Shown: positions 57,701 to 64,000 of the stretch, piece by piece
Layout: each line of letters starts with the position of its first letter
Numbering within the stretch: position 1 is the first letter of the stretch
Origin: Streptomyces sp. NRRL F-5123
GTDB lineage: Bacteria > Actinomycetota > Actinomycetes > Streptomycetales > Streptomycetaceae
Assembly (NCBI RefSeq): GCF_000721495.1
Contig: NZ_JOHY01000057.1
Span: 1 to 64,000 of the forward strand
DNA: 64,000 nt
Reading direction: 5' to 3'
Position numbers and translations under genes: made by a program
Notes under the pieces: generated by a model
What the model was told of the DNA's origin: nothing
The model's database searches: none
Seen by the model: the letters and a program-made list of their open reading frames with translations, nothing else

Positions 57701-59047
57701 CGTACCGAGGCCGGTGGGACCGTCGTAGCCCTCCTGCGCCACGCACAGGTAGATCGGGTCGCACTCGGGCGTGGGACCGAAGCCGCACAGCGAGGCGTCC
57801 GCGCAACTGGCGTCGTCACCGGTCGTCACGTCGTGCAGCGCGGAAGGCGTCTGGTACGGGTACGACGACGGGTAGGTGCCGGCCACGGGGGTGCCCGCGA
57901 GCGCGTAGGTGCCGGTGATGATCGGCGCGGACGCGCTGGTGCCGCCGTAGACGCCCCAGCCGTTGTCGGAGAAGCTGTTGTAGACGGCGACACCGGTCGC
58001 CGGGTCGGCGACAGCGCTGACGTCGGCGACCGTACGGCCGTCGCAGCCCTTGTCGGTCTGGTAGGCGGGCTTGGGCTCGACCGCGGAGCAGCCGGAGGCG
58101 GTTGCACCCCAGTGCGGGAGGCCGTCCTGGCCGGTGACGACCGAGTTCCACACCGACTCGGTCCAGCCGCGGTCGCTGTCGTCCTTGGTCAGCGAGGTGC
58201 CGCCGACGGAGGTGACGTTCGGCGAGGACGCCGGGTAGCTCACGCCGTAGCCGAGGTCGCCGGAGGCGAACACGACGGCGGTGCCGGGGTGGTCGAAGAA
58301 GGCCGCGTCGACGGCCGGTTCCGCCGGGTCGTCGATGTAGGCGCCGTAGGAGTTGGAGACGTACTGCGCGCCGAGGGCGACCGAGGTGTTCACCGCGATG
58401 CCCAGGTCCTCCATGGAGGTGCTGGCCGCCTCGACGAGCAGGATGTTCGCGCGCGGGGCGACGGCCGAGACCATGTCGAGGTCGAGTGAGATCTCACCCG
58501 CCCAGCCCTCGTCGGGTACCGGGATGTTCGCGCCGCCGTTCTGGTCGATCTTGCGGAAGCAGCCGCTCTCCTCGGTGCAGGCGGGCAGGCCGTACTGCTG
58601 CCGGTAGACCGCCATGTCGGCCGCCGCGCTGGGGTCGTCGTAAGCGTCCACGATCGCGATCGTGGCGCCCGCGCCGCCGTCGGCGGGCAGGCCGTAGGCC
58701 GACCGCAGGTCGCCGGGCGAGAGCCCGTCGGGCGTCGTCGCGGTGCCGTCGGCGCGCTGCACGCCGAACGCCGAGCGCAGGCCGGTGCGGCGGAAGGAGA
58801 AGCAGGTGAAGGAGTCGGGCTTGGGGGCGCCGCACACGGGCTCCGCGGTGACCTTGCCCTTCTGGGCGGCCGGCTGGGCGGCGCCGGGGGCGGCGAGGGC
58901 GCTCTGCGGCAGCAGCAGCGCGAGGCAGGCGAACAGAGCGGTGACGGCCGCCGCGACGGTGCGGTGGATCCGGGCCGGTCTCGGGGAGTCGACGGGTCTG
59001 GGAGCACTCCCAGGTGAGTTGGCAGCGGGCGGGGGTATGGCGCGCAA
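54728..59047 (-). CDS. Secreted sedolisin-like (S53) peptidase with regulatory and kelch-repeat domains, 2
   Basis: This 1439-residue paralogue has a signal peptide (VAAAVTALFACLALLLPQSALA). The sedolisin site is complete: Glu185 and Asp189 in GEISLDLD, Asp264 in ASGDLG and Ser371 in GGTSASAP. No long activation propeptide is seen. Regulatory folds, a MAM-like domain, kelch repeats (YVVGGRDEAG, YVIGGCDIQ) and a final carboxypeptidase-regulatory-like fold follow; that last fold is not present in paralogue 1. The start appears to be TTG (59045-59047) after GGGAG, which is rare and not certain. Confidence 0.86.
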   Translation of the reverse strand: MRAIPPPAANSPGSAPRPVDSPRPARIHRTVAAAVTALFACLALLLPQSALAAPGAAQPAAQKGKVTAEPVCGAPKPDSFTCFSFRRTGLRSAFGVQRADGTATTPDGLSPGDLRSAYGLPADGGAGATIAIVDAYDDPSAAADMAVYRQQYGLPACTEESGCFRKIDQNGGANIPVPDEGWAGEISLDLDMVSAVAPRANILLVEAASTSMEDLGIAVNTSVALGAQYVSNSYGAYIDDPAEPAVDAAFFDHPGTAVVFASGDLGYGVSYPASSPNVTSVGGTSLTKDDSDRGWTESVWNSVVTGQDGLPHWGATASGCSAVEPKPAYQTDKGCDGRTVADVSAVADPATGVAVYNSFSDNGWGVYGGTSASAPIITGTYALAGTPVAGTYPSSYPYQTPSALHDVTTGDDASCADASLCGFGPTPECDPIYLCVAQEGYDGPTGLGTPDGTAAFKPGPHATVHGTVTDVDTGKPVAGAAVDIGYYHTTTAKDGSYRVSVPAGSYPVTVGAFGYADLDLGTLDLPDGTDLTKDVALTAVPTQTVSGNVKDSAHHWGVYSRITLDGVPGETYSDPASGAYSLTVPMNRDYTVHATPLVPGYQPVTQQVGVGTGPLSGVDLIPQMSTYGVLPAGYDITYHGGGQQSFDTASTPSGWTVKNNTPAGGWQFDDSLNRGNQTGGSGRFAGVDDFALGWAPVDTELISPVYDFSAEKTPELDFESALPYTYRLDGAVADVDVSTDGGADWTTVWHHDDVLPGPSHQSVPLDAYAGAASVQVRFHFTGSLTGIWQIDDIAVGTRKLEALPGGLLVGHVTDANTGSGVPGAAVTSVAAPADSTKAVVSPGDPAVGDGVYWLFSGLTGKQSFTADLAGFGYPAVTSKVNVGADKATWADFALHPARLATSVNALAASVAWGNSKTVSVKLTNTGGSPVTFSLGEQGVGAGAAPAGASHAVTAPTSITPNTALAQAAAASAAGTGVRAAATGSGQSWQSLTNLPHTTFSGVAAVNGGVLYAGLGVDGSGAWSKDFWSYDQSTASWHQLAAPVTKRAAPAYGFIRGKLYVVGGRDEAGRGIRGGEVYDPASDTWSQIPDAPLGYGGSGYGVAGDSLYVIGGCDIQIGCGTTDVQVYHPATGTWSVGKSYPLPVSYPACGTVEGSLTCAGGAYEPDGGAAQDTPETYRLDASTGEWKQVADAPVDFWGGAGTSANGRLLVAGGSQLSSGVVTSRTFAYDPGSDSWSELTPLPLPLPQMLGQAAPGWYLTGGKGADGFVMDSALELTGWDAPHADVPWLSESATTVTLKGGASTTVKVALDAGAMGAADYGDHRANLVIDSDTPYASLTVPITMSVTAPAGWGELSGTVTGTTQNGAVPLAGAVVEVDTMNGDTTVTTDAQGHYRLWRPVSDGTLTVIVAADGYRPSTRTLRLIRGGAVTADFALSALAPK

Positions 59048-59308
59048 GGGACATCTCCCGGGGTTCTAAGGATGCCGGCACCGCGGGACCGTCCCGGTGA
59101 GGGACGTGGGCGGTGTGGTTCAAGATCCCCATGCGCCCCCGCGCTGGTCAACGCGCCCCGGGTGGCGGCTTACCGCCGTGTCGGGTTCACGCCCGCGGGG
59201 CCCCGGCGGGCAGTTGGCCGAGGTGAACCTCTTCGGCGGGTGCCGCGCCCGGGGCGGCGGCGGCCGGGGGGCACGACGCACGCACCCCTGCCGACCCCCG
59301 TCGTCGCG

Positions 59309-59540
59309 GTACGCCGAGGTGCTGCCGGGGCAGGAGGGGTGTGTCACCCGCTCGGAGGTCGGATGGCTCTCGACCTCGCAGACCAAGGTCACCGTCCCGG
59401 CCGGCCAGAAGGTAACCGTCCAGGTGCGCGCGGATGCCCCCGCGACGCCCGCCCCGCGCATGTACCAGGCCCGGCCGGCATTCGTCACCGACACGCCCTG
59501 CACCATTCCGCCGGTGATCGTGGCACTCACGACCCGGTGA
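59309..59540 (+). pseudogene. Isolated duplicated C-terminus of sedolisin gene 1
   Basis: The frame reads YAEVLPGQEGCVTRSEVGWL through IVALTTR and stops, matching the last 75 or so residues of the first sedolisin. No catalytic region precedes it. It is a remnant of a gene end rather than a working gene. Confidence 0.8.
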
Positions 59541-59581
59541 GGTGAACCCAGCGGTGCCGGGTCGGCCGGGGCTACCCGGCG
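59309..59581 (+). repeat. 273-bp direct repeat, copy 2
   Basis: This aligns without gaps to 52844-53116. Unlike copy 1 it is followed by the matching right arm of a hairpin, so this flank looks ancestral. Confidence 0.85.
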
Positions 59582-59594
59582 ACCCGGCACCGCT
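59549..59594. terminator. Long terminator hairpin
   Basis: AGCGGTGCCGGGTC (59549-59562) pairs perfectly with GACCCGGCACCGCT (59581-59594). Inside, GCCGGG pairs with CCCGGC around GCTA, with one bulged base. It lies between the protease remnant and the convergent binding-protein gene. Confidence 0.75.
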
Positions 59595-59630
59595 GCTTCA
59601 CACGTGAACCGTGGGGGTGATGCCCGCGTC

Positions 59631-61334
59631 CTAGGCGGTCCACCCCATCCCGTTGTAGTCCCAGTCGGCCAGGCCCGAGGCGCCGAAGTTCGCCAGGCCC
59701 GAGCGGACCGCGAGGATCTGGGGGCGCTGGTAGAGCTCGATGGAGTGCACCTGGTCCCAGATCTGGGCGTCGGCCTGGTTGTACAGGTCGATGGCGGCGT
59801 TCTGGTCGGTGGTCTGCGCGGCCTTGGTGATCAACTGCTGGATCTGCGGGGTCGAGATCCGGCCGTAGTTGCCGTAGACCTGTGAGGCGGTGGGCGCCTG
59901 GAAGGTCGAGTACAGCAGCGTCTGGAAGACGGCATCGACGTTGCGGAAGCTCACCAGGTCGAAGGCGCCGGTGTGGACGTACTTCTCGAAGTAGTCGTCG
60001 GCCGGGACCGTCTGGATCTTCACCGCGATGCCCGCCTGGCCCAGCTGGGCCTGCACCAGTTGCGCCTGGTCGGTCGCCGAGGTGCTGGAGCCGGCGCTGA
60101 GCACGTACTGCAGGGTGAGCTGCTTGCCGTCCTTGGTGCGGGGCTTGCCCGCGCCGTTGTCCTTCCAGCCTGCCGAGTCCAGCAGCTTCTCGGCGCCCGC
60201 GAGGTCGTGGCTGCCCCACTTGCCGCTGTTGTCCTTGTAGCCCTGCTGGTTGGGCATGAAGAAGTGGTTGCCGAGCGGCGTGACCGGGAAGGGCAGGTCC
60301 TTGGAGAAGGCGGCGACGATGCCCTGCCGGTCGATCGCCAGATCCACGGCCTGCCGGACGGCGAGGTCCTTGAGCGGGCCGCGCGCGCCGTTGAGGGTGA
60401 TGTGCACCTCGTCCCAGCGGGCGCCGCTCCTGATGTCGGTGCCGGGGGACTTCGCCAACCGCTTGTAGTCCTCGGGCTGGATGGCGGAGGTGTAGTCGAT
60501 CTCCTTGTTGAGGTAAGCGTCGGTGTCCGCCGAGGCGTCGAGCGCCCGGTAGATGATGCTGTCCAGCTTCGGCTCGGCGCCCCACCAGTTCGGGTCGGGC
60601 ACGGTGGTGACGGTCTGCGCCGTCTTGTCGTAGCCGCTGATCTTCCAGGAGTTGCCGGTGATCGGGACCTTGCCCAGCCAGCCCTTGTTGAACAGTTCGG
60701 GCGTCGCGATCGAGGGCGCCGGCAGCAGCGGGCGGAAGAGCCGCTTCCAGTCCGCGTACGGCTTGCCGAAGGTGATCTTCACCTGCTGGTCGTCAACGCC
60801 CCTGGTGACCGCGGAGATCTGCTCGTAGCCGCTGGTGTCGGCCACCAGGTAGCGGTCGTCCCCGCCGTTCAGCGCCTTCCACTGGGTGGCGAAGTCCTGC
60901 CAGCTCAGCTGCTTGCCGTCGGACCACTTCGCCTTGGGGTTCAGGGTGTACGTCACGACCTGCGGGCTGGTGGAGGTCACGTCGGCCGAGAGCAGGAAGT
61001 CCTTGTCGACGACGGAGGCGCCCTGCGCGTCGTAGTGGAAGAGGCTGGGCTCGACCTGCGCCACGATGGACTGGGCGTCGCCCTGGTTGCCGTCCACCTG
61101 GTAGGAGTTCCACTGCGAGATCCACTGCTGGATCGCCATCTTCAGGGTGCCGCCCTGCTTGACCTTGCTCAGGGGCTGCGGGTTGATCCCCTGGGCGTGG
61201 ACCGCGGGCGGCGCGGAGCTCTTCTTCGCGTCCGGTTTCGCGTCGTCTGAGCCGCTGCTGCACCCCGCGACCAGCGCCACCGCGGAAAGGGCCACGGCGA
61301 CCGCGGTGACAGGTCTGCCGAACATCCTGGGCAT
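59631..61334 (-). CDS. Peptide ABC transporter substrate-binding lipoprotein (family 5)
   Basis: This 567-residue lipoprotein has signal MPRMFGRPVTAVAVALSAVALVAGC ending in a lipobox. The family 5 oligopeptide-binding fold follows (GTLKMAIQQWISQWN, TYTLNPKAKWSDGKQLSWQDF). It should catch di- or oligopeptides outside the membrane for the permeases encoded divergently. ATG 61332-61334 follows GGAGGAA. Placing it on the opposite strand from its transport genes is less common than a single operon. Confidence 0.9.
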   Translation of the reverse strand: MPRMFGRPVTAVAVALSAVALVAGCSSGSDDAKPDAKKSSAPPAVHAQGINPQPLSKVKQGGTLKMAIQQWISQWNSYQVDGNQGDAQSIVAQVEPSLFHYDAQGASVVDKDFLLSADVTSTSPQVVTYTLNPKAKWSDGKQLSWQDFATQWKALNGGDDRYLVADTSGYEQISAVTRGVDDQQVKITFGKPYADWKRLFRPLLPAPSIATPELFNKGWLGKVPITGNSWKISGYDKTAQTVTTVPDPNWWGAEPKLDSIIYRALDASADTDAYLNKEIDYTSAIQPEDYKRLAKSPGTDIRSGARWDEVHITLNGARGPLKDLAVRQAVDLAIDRQGIVAAFSKDLPFPVTPLGNHFFMPNQQGYKDNSGKWGSHDLAGAEKLLDSAGWKDNGAGKPRTKDGKQLTLQYVLSAGSSTSATDQAQLVQAQLGQAGIAVKIQTVPADDYFEKYVHTGAFDLVSFRNVDAVFQTLLYSTFQAPTASQVYGNYGRISTPQIQQLITKAAQTTDQNAAIDLYNQADAQIWDQVHSIELYQRPQILAVRSGLANFGASGLADWDYNGMGWTA

Positions 61335-61520
61335 GGGCGATTCCTCCGGTAGTCGAACACGGTGCAGCAGCAACTGTCACCACGGGGCACAGTGCTGGCG
61401 GCTGACGTTAAACCGCACCCGAGGTCACTTGCGCCCCTTTGGTGAGGCTGTCATGGTCTCTTCATACGTCTGCAACACTCGGCCTCCAAGATCGTGAGTG
61501 ACCAAGGGAGAGGACCCGAC

Positions 61521-62504
61521 GTGCTCGCGTATCTGGGCAGGAGGCTCGCCTACTACGGGGCCCTGCTGCTGGTGGCCGTCTGCCTGTCGTACGCGCTCGC
61601 AGCCACCGCGCTGCAGCCGCGCGCGTACTTCGAGGCGCGGCAGCCGCCGCCGCGGCCGGCAGCCGTCCAGGCGCAGCTCAGCGCGCTCGGCATCGACGAC
61701 CACACCCCGCTCTACGACCGGTTCGGCCACTGGGCCGCCCACGCGGTGCGCGGCGACCTGGGCCGCACCATCGACGACACCTCCGTCAACGACGAGTTCG
61801 GCCGCCGCGTCGGGGTCAGCCTGCGGCTGCTGGTCGTCGGCACCGCGGCGGGCACGGTGGCCGGCATCCTGGCCGGCGCCTGGACCGCGGTGCGCCAGTA
61901 CCGGCTCTCCGACCGGCTGGTCACCCTGACCTCCTTCCTGCTGCTGTCCACGCCGGTCTTCCTGCTCGCCGTGCTGCTCAAGATCGGCGCGATCAGGCTC
62001 AACCAGGCGCTGGGCACCGACCTCATCCAGTTCACCGGCGAGAAGACCCCGGGACTGCAAGGCGGTTGGGCCGCGCACGCCAAGGACCGGGCGGTGCACC
62101 TGCTGCTGCCGAGCCTGTCCATCGGCCTGATCACGCTGGCCACCTACAGCCGCTACCAGCGCAGCACCATGCTGGACGTGCTCGGCTCCGACTACCTGCG
62201 CACCGCGCAGGCCAAGGGCCTCACCCGCCGCAAGGCGCTGCTGCGGCACGGGCTGCGCACCGCGCTCATCCCCATGTCGACCTTCTTCTCCTACAACTTC
62301 CTCGCGGTCTTCACCGGCGCCATCTTCACCGAGGCGATCTTCGGCTGGCACGGCATGGGGGAGTGGCTGGTCGCCTCCATCGGCAAGGACGACGTCAACT
62401 CGGTCGTCGCCGTCAGCACCTTCGCGGCCGTCGTGGTGCTGCTGTCGGGCTTGGTGGCCGACCTGCTGCACGCCGCACTCGATCCGCGCGTCCGCCACTC
62501 CTGA
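61521..62504 (+). CDS. Peptide ABC transporter permease, DppB-like
   Basis: This 327-residue permease has about six helices. The family cytoplasmic loop is GSDYLRTAQAKGLTRRKALLRHGLRTALIP, which docks the ATPase. GTG 61521 (VLAYLGRRLAYY) was preferred because GGGAGAGGA lies six bases before it; GTG 61494 is possible. It is followed 21 bases on by the second permease. Confidence 0.91.
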   Translation: MLAYLGRRLAYYGALLLVAVCLSYALAATALQPRAYFEARQPPPRPAAVQAQLSALGIDDHTPLYDRFGHWAAHAVRGDLGRTIDDTSVNDEFGRRVGVSLRLLVVGTAAGTVAGILAGAWTAVRQYRLSDRLVTLTSFLLLSTPVFLLAVLLKIGAIRLNQALGTDLIQFTGEKTPGLQGGWAAHAKDRAVHLLLPSLSIGLITLATYSRYQRSTMLDVLGSDYLRTAQAKGLTRRKALLRHGLRTALIPMSTFFSYNFLAVFTGAIFTEAIFGWHGMGEWLVASIGKDDVNSVVAVSTFAAVVVLLSGLVADLLHAALDPRVRHS

Positions 62505-62525
62505 CAGGGGCCACACCACACCGCC

Positions 62526-63464
62526 ATGGCAACAGCACCGGAAACCCTGCTCGCCGGGGCCGACCAGGACGACGGCCTGATCGCCCGGCCGCCCAGCCGG
62601 GCCAGAGTCACCCTGCGCCGCTTCGCCGCGCACCGCACCGCGTCGGCGGGGCTGATCGTGGTGGCGCTGCTGTTCGTGCTCGCCTTCGCGGGGCCGCATC
62701 TGACCCGGTGGAGCTACAGCGACATCGACTACACCGCGCTGCGCTCCGCGCCCTCCTCCCGGCACTGGTGGGGCACCAACAGGATCGGCCAGGACGTCTT
62801 CGCGCAGACCGTGCACGGCCTGCAGAAGTCGCTGATCATCGGGCTGCTGGTGGGGGTGGCCGCGACCGGTGGAGCCGCGGTGGTCGGCGCGTGCGCCGGC
62901 TACTTCGGCGGCTGGACCGACCGGCTGCTGACCTTCACCACCGATCTGCTGCTGATCTTCCCGAGCTTCCTGGTGATCTCCGTCGTCTCCCCCCGGCTCA
63001 AGGGCGGCGGCTGGCTGGTCTTCGCGCTGCTGCTGGCCTTCTTCGCCTGGATGGTCACCGCCCGGGTGGTGCGGTCGATGGCCATCTCGCTGCGGGAGCG
63101 CGAGTTCGTACGCGCCGCCCGCTACATGGGCGTGGGGCCGCTGCGGATCATCGCCCGGCACATCGTGCCCAACGTGGCGTCCTTCCTCATCATGGACGCC
63201 ACCATCGCGGTGGGCTCGGCGGTGATGAGCGAGACGGCACTGTCCTACTTCGGCTTCGGTGTGCAGTCCCCCGACGTCTCGCTCGGCACCCTGATCGCCG
63301 ACGGCACCGGCGCCGCCGTCACCTACCCGTGGATGTTCTTCTTCGCCGCCGGGCTGCTGGTGGTCTTCGTCCTGGCGGTCAACCTGGTCGGCGACGGCCT
63401 GCGCGACGCGATCGACCCGACATCACGGCCCGGCCGCCGCCGGGCCGGGGGAGCGGCCAAGTGA
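62526..63464 (+). CDS. Peptide ABC transporter permease, DppC-like
   Basis: This 312-residue permease begins with a cytoplasmic N-terminal stretch and a first helix (LIVVALLFVLAFAG), then HWWGTNRIGQDVFAQTVHG typical of DppC. The coupling loop is EFVRAARYMGVGPLRIIARHIVPN. It forms the membrane channel with the previous protein. Its stop overlaps the GTG of the ATPase gene (GTGA, 63461-63464). Confidence 0.92.
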   Translation: MATAPETLLAGADQDDGLIARPPSRARVTLRRFAAHRTASAGLIVVALLFVLAFAGPHLTRWSYSDIDYTALRSAPSSRHWWGTNRIGQDVFAQTVHGLQKSLIIGLLVGVAATGGAAVVGACAGYFGGWTDRLLTFTTDLLLIFPSFLVISVVSPRLKGGGWLVFALLLAFFAWMVTARVVRSMAISLREREFVRAARYMGVGPLRIIARHIVPNVASFLIMDATIAVGSAVMSETALSYFGFGVQSPDVSLGTLIADGTGAAVTYPWMFFFAAGLLVVFVLAVNLVGDGLRDAIDPTSRPGRRRAGGAAK

Positions 63465-64000
63465 ACGCCACGACCGCCGGCGCCGTCCTCGACATCCGCG
63501 GCCTGCGCGTGGACTTCGCCGGTGTGCCCGCCGTACGCGGGGTGGACCTCGCCCTGCGCCGCGGTGAAGTCCTCGGCCTGGTCGGCGAGTCAGGCTCGGG
63601 CAAGTCGGTGACCGCGCTGGCCGCGATGGGTCTGCTGCCGAGCGGCGCGGACGTACGCGGCTCCGTGACCCTGGACGGGACGGAACTGGTGGGCGCGGGC
63701 GACACGGCGCTGTCCGCGGTGCGCGGCAACCGCATCGCCATGGTCTTCCAGGACCCGCTGTCCGCCTTCACCCCGGTCTACCGGATCGGCGACCAGATCG
63801 TGGAGGCCCTGCGCACCCACCAGGACATCTCCCGCGAGCGCGCCGCGGAGCGGGCCGTGGAACTCCTCGACCTGGTCGGCATCCCCGAGCCGCGCATCAG
63901 GGCCGCGGCCTTCCCGCACGAGTTCTCCGGCGGCATGCGGCAGCGCGCCATGATCGCCATGGCGATGGCCAACGACCCCGACGTGATCCTCGCCGACGAG
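63461..64000 (+). CDS. Peptide ABC transporter ATP-binding protein, DppD-like, 3' end cut by window
   Basis: The visible 180 residues contain Walker A GESGSGKS, the Q-loop Gln in MVFQDPLSAF, the signature FSGGMRQR and the start of Walker B (VILADE). This is the first ATPase of the peptide transporter; a DppF-like partner is expected beyond the edge. Confidence 0.93.
   Translation, partial: MNATTAGAVLDIRGLRVDFAGVPAVRGVDLALRRGEVLGLVGESGSGKSVTALAAMGLLPSGADVRGSVTLDGTELVGAGDTALSAVRGNRIAMVFQDPLSAFTPVYRIGDQIVEALRTHQDISRERAAERAVELLDLVGIPEPRIRAAAFPHEFSGGMRQRAMIAMAMANDPDVILADE

Noticed and set aside
55667..58489. 940-codon plus-strand frame opposite sedolisin gene 2
   Set aside because: It is rich in Arg/Val/Gly with no domain, and the minus strand codes for the protease.

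Overview
The window is very GC-rich actinobacterial DNA, and the gene content points to Streptomyces or a close relative. It carries the fasR-fabD-fabH-acpP-fabF fatty-acid operon, a homodimeric-type aceE, DUF3145 and DUF3052 proteins, an SCO2400-type protein, a tellurium-resistance-like (ter) cluster and many GTG starts. It is the end of an assembled contig: bases 11-44 are an Illumina Nextera adapter, so the first gene has lost its true start. The last gene is cut by the right edge.

Region by region. 1-6.1 kb is a three-gene operon: a PknG-type kinase, a von Willebrand A/zinc-ribbon protein, and a five-helix membrane protein fused to an extracellular solute-binding domain. I read it as a fused GlnX/GlnH-like sensor for the kinase. 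6.3-14.4 kb holds assorted core genes: quinone oxidoreductase, SCO2400-type protein, TetR regulator divergent from a GH3 glycosidase, GDSL lipoprotein, DUF3145 and a 3-hydroxyisobutyrate dehydrogenase-type enzyme. 14.6-19.6 kb is the type II fatty-acid operon with its activator. 19.7-25 kb holds pirin, a serine hydrolase, a MerR/aldo-keto reductase pair with a clear MerR promoter, DUF4429 and DUF1023 proteins. 25.3-29.7 kb holds aceE, DUF3052 and a peroxiredoxin. 29.7-38.8 kb is an extended ter locus: three TerD proteins, a TerC-like DUF475 protein, a TerA-like protein, then a CitE-like lyase, a PRTase-StiP fusion and a HAD phosphatase that probably make or process a small molecule. 39-42.6 kb is housekeeping.

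A tRNA-Val (42788-42859) marks the left side of a small decayed island ending at a 27-bp copy of the tRNA 3' end (47520-47546). It carries a truncated kinase gene, an orphan 3' end of a tRNA-Ser, a 128-residue protein with Gly-Gly followed by a hydrophobic Cys-containing tail, two small convergent genes (one with ten cysteines), and a membrane protein combining a catalytically dead trypsin fold with a domain I recognise as TRADD-N-associated. This is the best candidate for an undescribed system.

47.9-59.6 kb holds two very large secreted sedolisin (S53) proteases with kelch-repeat regions, each next to a TrmB/LuxR-type regulator, plus a 273-bp duplicated protease tail. 59.6-64 kb is a divergent peptide ABC transporter locus. 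A 161-bp inverted-repeat element without a transposase occurs twice (25070-25230 and 40341-40495) in opposite orientations. The second copy forms the end of one gene and touches the stop codon of its neighbour.
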